Shown one piece after another: positions 7,732 to 15,110 of a DNA stretch of 29,007 nucleotides. Every line of letters starts with the position of its first letter. Position 1 is the first letter of the stretch. The DNA is from DAOPJM01 sp964490325. Lineage in GTDB: Bacteria; Bacillota; Clostridia; Christensenellales; CAG-138. Location of the stretch: contig CAZBBX010000027.1 in assembly GCA_964490325.1 (NCBI GenBank), positions 1-29,007 on the forward strand. The letters are read 5' to 3'. Made by a program: the position numbers and the translations under genes. Under the pieces are notes generated by a model. The model did no database searches and was not told the DNA's origin. It saw only the letters and a list, made by a program, of their open reading frames with translations.

Positions 7732-10097
7732 GCGCCTTGCCTCGAAAATTTCAACGCCTTATCCGCTGCGTGGGGGCTGTGATCGCCGCCGTATTTTTGT
7801 TTCTGTTTATGTACCGCCCCGCCGCCAAGGGGCTTGTCGTCGTCGAAGGGTCTTACGCCGACGCGCTTGCCGCAGGCAATGTTCCCTTCACCGCCGTTTC
7901 CGCCTATCGGCAAAACTATGCGCCCGACCGCGGCAATACGCTGTTGATCGACGAAGCGCAGGCCGTGGCCTTGACGCAGGCAAAGGGGCTTCGTTTCCTG
8001 CCGCAGTATCTTTCCACCATCCTGATCGTAAGCGACGAGACAAGGACGGACGAAACGCCCGACTCCTATAAGGCGCTCCTAAGCTGCGTCTCCCCCGTCG
8101 CCATCGACCTGTCCCGCTTCACGCAGACGCTCCTGAGCCTCTCCCGCGCCTTGGGCGGCGCCACCCCGGCGCTGCAATACCTTCGGACGCTGAAAGAGCA
8201 GGGTCGCCTTGTCGAAGGGCGAGACGCCAAGGAAGCGCTGTCACGCGCACCCCTTGCTCTCCTTGCCGACGACTGCCTGAACGGACTTGCAGCGGATCCG
8301 AGCGTCCTTAGCCGATGCGTCCCGTCGGAGGGCGGTCTTGCTCTTGCCTACGGACTGGTCGGCGTCGATCCCGCACAGCCTGTTGCGGACGCCCTGCTCC
8401 AAGCGAACGGCCTTCGGGTGCTGAACGCTGACCCCGCGGCGCTCGACCCCGCCGTGGGCTATGAACGCGCCGAGCGGGTCGATCCCGAACGCTTTGCAAA
8501 GGCCGCACAGGGTCTGTATGCGCGGTATCGGCGCGAAGTGCAGCATGTTCGGCTCTTTACCATGGCGCAGGCCGGCGAGTACTACCTCGCTTACGCGCTG
8601 TTTGCCATGGTGCTGTGCGTATGGGGCTACTCCCTGTTCATGCGCGTTGCCCGCCGCAGGCTGCGGCGCATCCTGCTCCTGCAGGCCTGTCTTTTGATCG
8701 GTTTGATCCTGCTCCGTTTTCTCAAGCTCCTGACCGGTGATGAAACGCTGCTGTGGTATCTGTACTATCTGCCGCTTTTGTCCTCGCCGCTGCTGTTTTT
8801 GCTCGCCTGCCGCGCAAGCGACGGTCGGATACACAGTCGTCGCGTGACGGGGCTGCTCTGCGGCGGCACGACGCTTTCGATCCTCTTGGTATTGACCAAC
8901 GATCTGCACGAATGGGTGTTTCAGCTTTCGGGCAACGATACGGGCGACTACGGCTACGGCTTTTGCTATTGGCTCGTCGTGGCGTATGCCGCCGCACTGA
9001 CCATCTGGGGCATGACGCTGCTGTTTCGGCGCGCCGCCGACGCGAACAGCCTGCGCCTGTTGATCGCGCCCACCTCCATGCTGCTGCTTTTCTTGCTGTA
9101 CCTGATCGGCTACGCGCTGCAAACGCCCATTACGCAGGGGGAGTTTTGCTTTAACGCCTCCGCCTTCATCTGCCTTGTATGGGAACTTTGTATGGACACG
9201 GGCTTTTTCGCCGTCAACGTACGCTATCCCGCCCTGTTTCGCTGTACGAACGTGCCGATCTGGCTTTTGGATCGGGAGCTTTCCGTCTGCCGCAGCTCCG
9301 ACTGCGCGGGTGAGCTGCCCGTCCTTGCCAAGAAAGCCGCCGCCGAGGGACGCGCACATCTGTCCTCCGACGACGGGCGCCTCAGCTTTGACGTTACGCG
9401 GCTCAAAAACGCGTATGTCATATGGCGCACCGATGCAAGCGCGCTTGCGGAGCTTCGTCAAACGCTGAAGGAACGCGCCGCCGAGCTCTCCAATCGCAAC
9501 GAACTGTTGGCGCAGGAGGCGCAGCTTCGCATCGAGGCGGCAAAGCTGGCGCAGCGCGGTGCGCTTGTTTCGGAATTGGAAAGCGCCATGAGCGACAAGC
9601 TGCAAACGATACGACGGCTGACCGACAGTCTCAGCGACCCGCTCCGCCCCGCCGACAAGCAGACGCTCATCCGCATCAAGCTGAGCATCGGCTGCTGCAA
9701 GCGAATGGGAAATCTGCTGCTGACGGGCGCGGGTACGGGGCAGACGTCGGTCAAGCTCTTAGGTCTGCTGCTTGACGAAAGCCTGACGGATCTGAAGGTC
9801 GGCGGGCTGAACGGCTCCGTCTTTTACGGAGAAAAGGGCGTTCTTCCTACAGCCAACGCCGTCGCGCTGTTCGAGTGCTTTTCCGACGTCTTGAGCGCGC
9901 TCGCCGACACGTCCGCGTCACTGTATGCGCGCCTGTTGCCGCAGGGGGACGCGCTCTGCCTTGCCGTCATCTGCGACGCTCCCGACGCAAAGAACGCGCC
10001 GCCCATAAAGTCTCGTCCAAACGTGACGCTGTCCTGTGCCGCAGAGGAGGATGCGCTGTTGATACGCTGTCTGACGGGAGGGTACGCCGATGCTTGA
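7728..10097 (+). CDS. Large 7TM sensor protein with degenerate kinase-like C-terminus
   Basis: This is a 789-aa membrane protein. A first TM helix (about 12-29) leads to an extracytoplasmic domain of about 250 aa (30-285). Seven TM helices follow (about 287-500) of the histidine-kinase 7TM type, including the motif TNDLHEWVF. A PAS-like or linker stretch (about 505-570) and a long coiled coil (about 570-625) come next. The C-terminal 160 aa align in position with a kinase core but show no DHp histidine box, no N-box Asn and no G-box glycines. It therefore looks like a pseudokinase or pure sensor. It is coupled by ATGA to the regulator upstream and by an 8-bp overlap to the HisKA_3 kinase downstream. 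It probably detects the stimulus and acts through that kinase. The stimulus is unknown. Confidence 0.82.
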   Translation: MSALPRKFQRLIRCVGAVIAAVFLFLFMYRPAAKGLVVVEGSYADALAAGNVPFTAVSAYRQNYAPDRGNTLLIDEAQAVALTQAKGLRFLPQYLSTILIVSDETRTDETPDSYKALLSCVSPVAIDLSRFTQTLLSLSRALGGATPALQYLRTLKEQGRLVEGRDAKEALSRAPLALLADDCLNGLAADPSVLSRCVPSEGGLALAYGLVGVDPAQPVADALLQANGLRVLNADPAALDPAVGYERAERVDPERFAKAAQGLYARYRREVQHVRLFTMAQAGEYYLAYALFAMVLCVWGYSLFMRVARRRLRRILLLQACLLIGLILLRFLKLLTGDETLLWYLYYLPLLSSPLLFLLACRASDGRIHSRRVTGLLCGGTTLSILLVLTNDLHEWVFQLSGNDTGDYGYGFCYWLVVAYAAALTIWGMTLLFRRAADANSLRLLIAPTSMLLLFLLYLIGYALQTPITQGEFCFNASAFICLVWELCMDTGFFAVNVRYPALFRCTNVPIWLLDRELSVCRSSDCAGELPVLAKKAAAEGRAHLSSDDGRLSFDVTRLKNAYVIWRTDASALAELRQTLKERAAELSNRNELLAQEAQLRIEAAKLAQRGALVSELESAMSDKLQTIRRLTDSLSDPLRPADKQTLIRIKLSIGCCKRMGNLLLTGAGTGQTSVKLLGLLLDESLTDLKVGGLNGSVFYGEKGVLPTANAVALFECFSDVLSALADTSASLYARLLPQGDALCLAVICDAPDAKNAPPIKSRPNVTLSCAAEEDALLIRCLTGGYADA

Positions 10098-11508
10098 GTG
10101 GATGCGCCTGCCCGCCGCGCTGCTGATCGCCTGCGCACTGCTGTTCCTTGTGACGCTCGTGATCGAAACGCTCTATGTGCTGTTGCTCCGTTCGTCCCCC
10201 GAAAAGGAGCCGCTTGCCGACCGCCTATATGCTTTGTCGCTGCTGCCCGCCTTGGTCGTCTGCGTCTTCTTGGTCGCGATGGCGCGGGACATGGCAGCTC
10301 TGCGCTACGCCGACCTGCGCTTCGACGCGCTGCGCTTCCTGTTTCTACTGCCCTGCGCCGCCGCCGTTTGGTCGTTCGTTCGCCGGCCGCGCTTGGCAAG
10401 CTGCGCCAACGCCGCGCTGTGGCTCATACAGCTTCCGCTGTGGAACGCTTGGGGCGCGGGGATCCTGCATAGTATCTATCCGCTCTGCTGCGTTTTTCTG
10501 TTCCTGTCGGTCCTTCGGGAGTTTTTGAAGCTGATCGTCGCATTATCCGCAGCCCCCGGCGCGCTAGACGTAAAGGAAGCCTTGGATCGCCTGCCCGACG
10601 GTCTGCTGTTTGCCGACGAAAAGGGGCGCGTGCTGCTGATGAACAACGCCATGGACGCGCTGCTCCGACGCGTGGACGTGAGCGTACTGCTTTCCGCGCC
10701 CGAACTGCTCAAGGCGCTCGATCATCTGCCCGACAATGAGGAGCGCACCCTCGTCTCAGTAGCCAACGGCCGTATGCTGCGCTTTCGCAACGGCGGCAGC
10801 TACCTCATCACGCAGAGCAGCTTTTCCTTTGAGGGTCGCAGCTACAGCCAGCTCCTCGCCGCCGACGTGACGGAGGAGGATCTGATGACGACGGAGCTGA
10901 GCAGGTATACCGCTGAACTTGCCCGCACGCAAAAGCAGCTCACCGAAACGCTTTCCGCGGCGGAAGCCATGGAGCGGGAAAAGGAGCTGCTGCGTCTCAA
11001 ATACAGCGTCCACGACGTCATTGGGCAGCGGCTTTCCATCCTGCATCGCTTCTTGGAGGATATGGATGAAGGGCGGCTGTCCGTCGAGCAGCTCAAGGCG
11101 CTGCTGTACGGCTTGGACGAGGAGCTGCGCCGCAGCTTTTCCGCCGACGTCGGCCTGCGTCTGAACGCCTTAAGCTCGGCTCTGCTGCTCATCCACGTCA
11201 CGCTCACGGTCGAAGGAACGCCGCCCGACATACAAAACGCCGCCGTGTTGCTGTCTATCCTCAGAGAGGCCGCCACCAACGCCGTCCGTCATGGTGCGGC
11301 AAAGCACATTCGTGCAACGTTTGCAGAGGACGAGAACGCGTACACCCTGCGCGTGGAGAACGACGGCGCGCTCCCCGCCGTGCCGATACGGGAGGGCGAC
11401 GGTATACGCGGGATGCGCATGAAGCTGGCCTTGCTCGGCGGCGACCTGCGCGTGGAGCCTTCCCCCGTCTTTTGCCTGCATATCACCCTTCATAAAGCGC
11501 GATCCTAA
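10090..11508 (+). CDS. Membrane sensor histidine kinase (HisKA_3/NarX type)
   Basis: This 472-aa protein has four to five TM helices in residues 8-155, then a PAS-like segment (about 160-260, LPDGLLFADEKGRVLLMNNAM). A coiled coil (265-305) precedes the HisKA_3 dimerisation box with phospho-acceptor H308 (SVHDVIGQRLS). The ATPase domain has an N-box (LREAATNAVRHG, 391-402) and a G-box (GDGIRGMRMKLALLGGDL). It has everything needed to phosphorylate the NarL-type regulator encoded two genes upstream. Its start overlaps the end of the 7TM sensor by 8 bp. It lacks a large external domain of its own, which fits a split design where the sensor is a separate polypeptide. Confidence 0.9.
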   Translation: MLEWMRLPAALLIACALLFLVTLVIETLYVLLLRSSPEKEPLADRLYALSLLPALVVCVFLVAMARDMAALRYADLRFDALRFLFLLPCAAAVWSFVRRPRLASCANAALWLIQLPLWNAWGAGILHSIYPLCCVFLFLSVLREFLKLIVALSAAPGALDVKEALDRLPDGLLFADEKGRVLLMNNAMDALLRRVDVSVLLSAPELLKALDHLPDNEERTLVSVANGRMLRFRNGGSYLITQSSFSFEGRSYSQLLAADVTEEDLMTTELSRYTAELARTQKQLTETLSAAEAMEREKELLRLKYSVHDVIGQRLSILHRFLEDMDEGRLSVEQLKALLYGLDEELRRSFSADVGLRLNALSSALLLIHVTLTVEGTPPDIQNAAVLLSILREAATNAVRHGAAKHIRATFAEDENAYTLRVENDGALPAVPIREGDGIRGMRMKLALLGGDLRVEPSPVFCLHITLHKARS

Positions 11509-11541
11509 GCAGCCCGCCCGATCAGGACAGAGCTATTTGAC

Positions 11542-11574
11542 GAAAGAAAGCCGTCCGCTTTGTGGGCAGACGGC
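11542..11574 (-). terminator. Terminator after ypeB
   Basis: GCCGTCTGC and GCGGACGGC form a 9-bp stem with one G-U pair and a 7-nt loop, followed by TTTCTTTC on the minus strand. It lies between the convergent kinase and ypeB genes and may also stop plus-strand transcripts. Confidence 0.7.
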
Positions 11575-11619
11575 AAAGCATGATGCGTTGTAAGCTTAGG
11601 CTTTCAGATGCGTTGCATC

Positions 11620-12987
11620 CTAAACGACCAGATCACCCTCCTCGCTGTTGATGACGCGGAAGATCTCCTCTTCCGTCCCCGTCAAGGCGTTAATGTACAC
11701 GATATAGAAGGTCTCGCCCACCGTGCCCTTGCATTCCCAGCATAAAAGCTCCGTGGAGTTGGTCTTGGGGATGAGCGCAAGCGTGCAGCTCTCGATCGAC
11801 AGATCCACGGACACGCGCTCCCGCGCCTCCGCCTCGCCAAGAACGGGCGTGGGCAGCTCGCGCAGACGATGGTTGCGGCAGTAATGGGATGCATCCATAC
11901 CATAGACGGTCTTGGTCTCGCGATCTATGTACACCTTGATGAGGTCGGAATACAGGATCACGCCGTCCTGCAGCGCCGCATAGTTGAGCACCGCGCCTCC
12001 TGCATAATACTGTGCATAGGAGGGATGCATTTCCCCATACCCATGCTCCTTTAGGAAGGCGGCAGCCGCCTCGTGGAGGGCTTGGCTCTCCTCGTCCGAA
12101 GGCGCCTCGTTCAGATCGCCGCTTGCCGCTCCCATAAAATACAGCATCGCTCCGCCTGTTTCGGTGACGGCGGCGTCCATCGTCTGCCCCTCCCATTCGA
12201 CCGTGAAGGAGTAGTTGGGCAGCCCGCCCTCGTTCTTTCCATCGGCGCTCACGTTTGCTCCCGAAAACCAGTCCTCAAGTACGGCCTGCGCTCCCGCCTC
12301 GTCCACCGTATCACCCGTCAGACCCGCCGCCTTGCTCGTCTCGTTGCTTTCGGAGAAGGGTCCGTCGTAGATGAGGGTTGGATAGTCCGTAATGTCCGCC
12401 TCGTCCTTGGTGGAGCTGTAAAAATCGTCCACGGTGCGGGGAGCCGTGTCCAAGGTCCCCGCTTCCACCTCGCCCATGACCGCCTCCGACAGCTCGATGC
12501 AGCGAGCCTTGAGGCTCTCAAGCTGCTTGAGATCCTCATCGCCTATGGTGCGGCCGTTAAGCGTGCTGACAAGCAGGGTGTGCGCATAGTCGCCCACCCT
12601 TGTCAGAAACTGCGACATTCCGCCGCTGTCGCCTTGGGCTGTCGGCAGCTGCTCCAAGGCCGTTCCCGCGCTCCCTGCTGAGCGCCACACCTCCGCCAGC
12701 AGCAGCGAGACCTGCGCGGGGGAGCCTGCGGCGTTCAGCTTGGACAGGGCGTTGGCAGCGTCGCTTAAGTCGTCGCCAAGACGTCTGTACAGGCTTTCGG
12801 CGTCCGCATAGCGCAGACGCTCCGTTTCGGCGGAGGCCTCCGCCTCGTCCGCATCCGCCTGCTCCGTCTCCGCCTGCAAAAGCGTCAGCTTTGCATTGGA
12901 CAGGGTGTACAGCACGATCATGACGATGAGCGCCGCCGCAAGCAGGAGGGTCAGAATGGGAAGCAGAATCTTTTGCGCTTTCTCCAT
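11620..12987 (-). CDS. ypeB: Germination protein YpeB
   Basis: This protein of about 455 aa starts at the ATG preceded by GAGGTG. The open frame further upstream overlaps sleB and is not used. An N-terminal TM anchor (about 6-26) is followed by a helical, Ala/Glu-rich region (27-180). Repeated PepSY-like domains then run to the end, with motifs such as LIYDGPFSE, YSFTVEWEG, LKVYID/ETKTVYGMDASHY and ETFYIVYINALTGTEEEIFRVI. YpeB is needed in spores for stable deposition of the cortex-lytic enzyme SleB, and it sits right after sleB here (8-bp gap), the canonical pairing. Expression in the forespore under sigma-G is known for the family. I did not find a separate promoter. Confidence 0.93.
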   Translation of the reverse strand: MEKAQKILLPILTLLLAAALIVMIVLYTLSNAKLTLLQAETEQADADEAEASAETERLRYADAESLYRRLGDDLSDAANALSKLNAAGSPAQVSLLLAEVWRSAGSAGTALEQLPTAQGDSGGMSQFLTRVGDYAHTLLVSTLNGRTIGDEDLKQLESLKARCIELSEAVMGEVEAGTLDTAPRTVDDFYSSTKDEADITDYPTLIYDGPFSESNETSKAAGLTGDTVDEAGAQAVLEDWFSGANVSADGKNEGGLPNYSFTVEWEGQTMDAAVTETGGAMLYFMGAASGDLNEAPSDEESQALHEAAAAFLKEHGYGEMHPSYAQYYAGGAVLNYAALQDGVILYSDLIKVYIDRETKTVYGMDASHYCRNHRLRELPTPVLGEAEARERVSVDLSIESCTLALIPKTNSTELLCWECKGTVGETFYIVYINALTGTEEEIFRVINSEEGDLVV

Positions 12988-12995
12988 GTTGCACC

Positions 12996-13727
12996 TCAGG
13001 AGCAAAACACATGGCTGCCTATCCTGAGGACTATGGGCTTGGACAGCATCCACGCGTTGCTGGTTTTGGAAGGATTGTAGTAGTATAGGCAGCCGCCTGT
13101 GGGATCCCAACCGTTCATGGCGTCCTTGGCGGCCTTGACGGCTGTGTCATCGGGGCTGAGGTTGATCTGTCCGTCCGCCACGACCGAAAACGCGCCGGAC
13201 TGGTAGATCACGCCTGAGATGGAGCTTGGAAACTGACTGCTCTTGACACGGTTGAGTATGACGGCGCCTACGGCGACCTGTCCCTTATACGGCTCCCCCC
13301 GCGCCTCACCATAGATGCAGCGCGCCAGCAGGTAGACGTCCGAGCTTGTGGAGGACGAGGACGAGGAAGACGAGGAGGAGGACGAGGAGCCGGAAAGGGT
13401 CATGCCCAAGGCCGCCGCCGTGGCATTGCCCACCACGCCGTCCTCCGTCAAGCCGTTTTTGCGCTGAAAATACTTTACTGCATCCTCCGTTTTTGAACCG
13501 AAGATGCCGTCGATCGGCCCTGTGTAGTAGCCCCATTGCTTTAGCTTGCGCTGCAAAGTCGTCACCTCGCTGCCGGAGGAGCCGCGCCGCAGCGCCGCGC
13601 CCTCCGCCTGCACAGGCAGCAGCGCCATAAAGAGTACAAGCAGCGCCATCAAAAAGAAGCGCAGACGCAGGCGTCCAAAGTCTATGCTTCTTCGCCGAAC
13701 AGAGCGGCCCAATTCCGCTTGATCCAT
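12996..13727 (-). CDS. sleB: Spore cortex-lytic enzyme SleB
   Basis: This protein of about 243 aa has an N-terminal basic segment and signal helix (FFLMALLVLFMALLPVQAEG), then a peptidoglycan-binding domain (about 48-106, LRRGSSGSEVTTLQRKLKQWGYYTGPIDGIFG). A linker of about 15 serines leads to a Hydrolase_2 lytic transglycosylase domain (about 128-243). The catalytic Glu lies in IYGEARGEPYKGQVAVG, and the protein ends LRIGSHVFCS. ATG 13727 has GAGG 7 nt upstream. It overlaps the spoIIR stop by about 46 bp, which suggests translational coupling. SleB cleaves cortex muramic-delta-lactam peptidoglycan during germination. Its partner ypeB follows. The all-Ser linker is unusually uniform. Confidence 0.94.
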   Translation of the reverse strand: MDQAELGRSVRRRSIDFGRLRLRFFLMALLVLFMALLPVQAEGAALRRGSSGSEVTTLQRKLKQWGYYTGPIDGIFGSKTEDAVKYFQRKNGLTEDGVVGNATAAALGMTLSGSSSSSSSSSSSSSTSSDVYLLARCIYGEARGEPYKGQVAVGAVILNRVKSSQFPSSISGVIYQSGAFSVVADGQINLSPDDTAVKAAKDAMNGWDPTGGCLYYYNPSKTSNAWMLSKPIVLRIGSHVFCS

Positions 13728-14296
13728 TCCCAAACCTCACTTTCAAAGTATAACTCGCCGTTTTCCTTAAGATCCTCAGGCAGTTTCCCGTCCTTTGTCA
13801 CAAGGCAAAGCGGCGGAAACAGCACGCACCACCAGTTGTGGCCTCTGCCCGTACCCAGCTCCACCACCAGCGCATCGTAGCGACCTGCGGGGTAGCATAC
13901 GCCGTTGTAGCTGCGGGTTGGAAAGTCCGTTTCCCCCAAATACAGCGTTGCACCGTAGCCAAAGCCCGCCTCGCGCAGCGTTGATTCGCAGCAGCTTTGC
14001 AGCACGTCTCCGTTGTGCAGCACCCAGTCGCGTGCATCCTCATAGCTGGCCGCTTCATAAAACAGGGGCAGCAGCGCGTCGCGCACGGCAAGCTTTACGG
14101 TCTGATCCGCCGCCTCGTCACTGTTGGCGCGGATATGCAGCCGCAGCACGCCCTCGCTTGACGCAAGTACCGTGTCGTCCGTGGTCGTTTGCACCGCGCC
14201 GCGATCGTTGTGCCACAGCAGCATCAGTCCGATCGCCAGCGCTAAGAAGAGACAGACAAAGGTCAATCGGTGTGGATCTTTCGTTCGTATCGGCAT
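13682..14296 (-). CDS. spoIIR: Stage II sporulation protein R
   Basis: This protein of about 204 aa has an N-terminal signal or TM segment (LTFVCLFLALAIGLMLLW). The conserved SpoIIR core follows: LRLHIRANSDEAADQTVKL, VRDALL, and the invariant signature GRGHNWWCVLFPPLCL near residue 150. SpoIIR is secreted from the forespore and activates the SpoIIGA protease, which processes pro-sigma-E in the mother cell. ATG 14296 is chosen because GAGGTG lies 7 nt upstream. A GTG three codons earlier falls inside that site. It heads the spoIIR-sleB-ypeB set and has a sigma-F-like promoter upstream. Confidence 0.95.
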   Translation of the reverse strand: MPIRTKDPHRLTFVCLFLALAIGLMLLWHNDRGAVQTTTDDTVLASSEGVLRLHIRANSDEAADQTVKLAVRDALLPLFYEAASYEDARDWVLHNGDVLQSCCESTLREAGFGYGATLYLGETDFPTRSYNGVCYPAGRYDALVVELGTGRGHNWWCVLFPPLCLVTKDGKLPEDLKENGELYFESEVWEWIKRNWAALFGEEA

Positions 14297-14314
14297 TTTG
14301 ATCACCTCGAAAAA

Positions 14315-14343
14315 AGTATGTCCTCAAAATGTGCCGCTTAAAC
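14315..14343 (-). promoter_or_regulatory. Candidate sigma-F promoter of spoIIR
   Basis: On the minus strand, GTTTA (14339-14343) lies 15 bp before GGACATACT (14315-14323). The -10 fits the sigma-F/G pattern GGNNANANT, and the -35 matches GYATA at four of five positions. spoIIR is a known sigma-F gene in Bacillus, so the assignment fits biologically. It is a pattern match only. Confidence 0.5.
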
Positions 14344-14467
14344 ATGCAAAGCTGCAAGGCTGCAATTTTAAAGAGGAAAGCAAAAGGGATGGACGCTGGT
14401 TTTTCGGCGGCACGATTTTGCAGCTTTGAAAACTTTCCGATTTTCGGATCAGATCAAATAAAAAAGA

Positions 14468-14496
14468 TTGACAAGCTCGATGTTCTTGTCTATAAT
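14468..14496 (+). promoter_or_regulatory. Consensus sigma-A promoter of tRNA-Leu
   Basis: TTGACA (14468-14473) and TATAAT (14491-14496) lie exactly 17 bp apart, a perfect consensus. The tRNA 5' end is 10 bp after the -10 box. Confidence 0.92.
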
Positions 14497-14506
14497 GTTT
14501 GAGTGC

Positions 14507-14590
14507 GCGGCAGTGCTGGAACTGGCAGACAGGTACGTTTGAGGGGCGTATGCATTTGGCGTATGGGTTCAAGTCCCATCTGCCGCACCA
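14507..14590 (+). tRNA. tRNA-Leu (anticodon GAG)
   Basis: This is an 84-nt class II tRNA. The acceptor GCGGCAG pairs with CTGCCGC, and the D-stem CTG/CAG encloses GAACTGGCAGA. The anticodon stem TACGT/GCGTA encloses the loop TTGAGGG, so the anticodon is GAG and reads CUC/CUU. A 12-nt variable region follows. The T-arm is ATGGG-TTCAAGT-CCCAT, and the CCA end is encoded. A consensus promoter precedes it and a terminator follows 8 bp later. Its 3' part, from the T-loop onward, is duplicated downstream. Confidence 0.96.
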
Positions 14591-14624
14591 ATAAAATTGA
14601 GCGCCTTTTGGCGCTCTATTTTAT
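14570..14624 (+). repeat. tRNA-Leu 3' tail plus terminator, direct repeat copy 1
   Basis: This 55-bp segment runs from the T-loop (CAAGTCCC) through CCA and the terminator. It is repeated base for base at 14759-14813, 189 bp downstream. Such T-loop-to-3'-end identity blocks are typical of attachment sites used by tyrosine integrases, though no integrase is present here. Confidence 0.9.
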
Positions 14625-14625
14625 T
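14599..14625 (+). terminator. Terminator of tRNA-Leu
   Basis: GAGCGCC-TTTT-GGCGCTC forms a 7-bp stem followed by TATTTTATT. An identical hairpin sits in the duplicated tail at 14788-14805. Confidence 0.9.
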
Positions 14626-14637
14626 GTATTAATTTGT

Positions 14638-14649
14638 ATGGGACTTGAA
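14638..14649. repeat. Inverted copy of the tRNA-Leu T-arm
   Basis: ATGGGACTTGAA is the exact reverse complement of TTCAAGTCCCAT in the tRNA T-arm (14568-14579). A read-through transcript could pair the two and mask the T-arm. Alternatively it marks the edge of a rearranged tRNA fragment. Confidence 0.7.
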
Positions 14650-14660
14650 GCTGCGTTAAG

Positions 14661-14685
14661 AAAACGCCGCAGTGTCGGCGTTTTT
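14661..14685 (+). terminator. Second hairpin terminator after tRNA-Leu
   Basis: AACGCCG and CGGCGTT pair around CAGTGT and are followed by further T residues (TTTTT at 14681-14685), with A residues on the other flank. It may act in both directions. Confidence 0.65.
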
Positions 14686-14705
14686 AGCAGCCGGGCCGCG
14701 ATGCG

Positions 14706-14760
14706 TAGGCCAAGTGCGCAGCGCGGAGCGCAAGCACGCGAGCCGATACGGATCGCGGCA
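14706..14760. repeat. 55-bp GC-rich element, copy 1
   Basis: It begins TAGGCCAAGTGCGCAGCG and ends GATCGCGGCA, and is identical to 14914-14968. Its last six bases (GCGGCA) match the 5' strand of the tRNA-Leu acceptor stem and are followed at once by the tRNA 3' tail. Confidence 0.9.
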
Positions 14761-14813
14761 AGTCCCATCTGCCGCACCAATAAAATTGAGCGCCTTTTGG
14801 CGCTCTATTTTAT
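14759..14813 (+). repeat. tRNA-Leu 3' tail plus terminator, direct repeat copy 2
   Basis: This is an exact 55-bp copy of 14570-14624, cut off by the N-gap. With the preceding GCGGCA it can form a mini-acceptor hairpin: GCGGCA, a 9-nt loop, TGCCGC, then ACCA (14755-14779). Confidence 0.9.
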
Positions 14814-14913
14814 NNNNNNNNNNNNNNNNNNNNNNNNNNNNNNNNNNNNNNNNNNNNNNNNNNNNNNNNNNNNNNNNNNNNNNNNNNNNNNNNNNNNNNN
14901 NNNNNNNNNNNNN
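14814..14913. other. Assembly gap (100 N)
   Basis: Exactly 100 N lie between two copies of the same repeat unit. The round number suggests a scaffolding placeholder, so the true length and number of repeat units here are unknown. Confidence 0.95.
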
Positions 14914-14968
14914 TAGGCCAAGTGCGCAGCGCGGAGCGCAAGCACGCGAGCCGATACGGATCGCGGCA
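14914..14968. repeat. 55-bp GC-rich element, copy 2
   Basis: It is identical to 14706-14760. The tRNA tail that follows is degenerate: GTCCCATCTGCCGCAC is kept (14970-14985), but CCA has become CTA and the terminator is lost. Confidence 0.9.
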
Positions 14969-15019
14969 TGTCCCATCTGCCGCACTAATACATTTGAACA
15001 CCCGCAAGGAGGCGGTACA

Positions 15020-15056
15020 GCGGGCGGATGCTATCCGCCCCTACGGATAACGGTGA
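15020..15056. repeat. REP-like palindromic repeat, copy 1
   Basis: GCGGGCGGATGCTATCCGCC followed by CCTAC contains the stem GGGCGGAT/ATCCGCCC, and ATAACGG follows. A second copy lies at 15236-15272, with looser relatives at 20689-20716 and 20745-20774. Confidence 0.85.
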
Positions 15057-15110
15057 AATAGGGTTGCCCTTCCATTAAATTTTGATGCTTTGCGGAGCAA
15101 ACTACGTTAG

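Noticed and set aside
8241..9605. Long minus-strand open frame of 454 codons inside the 7TM sensor gene
   Set aside because: Its composition (Gln/Arg/Ala-rich, no domain) is typical of an antisense shadow of a GC-rich gene. The plus frame has TM helices and operon coupling.
14706..14968. CRISPR-like direct repeats around the N-gap
   Set aside because: Two 55-bp repeats with tRNA-derived DNA between them do not have the regular short repeat/unique spacer pattern, and there are no cas genes.
14503..15061. Open frames running across the tRNA and the N-gap
   Set aside because: They exist only because N positions were read through. They cover the tRNA gene and non-coding repeats.
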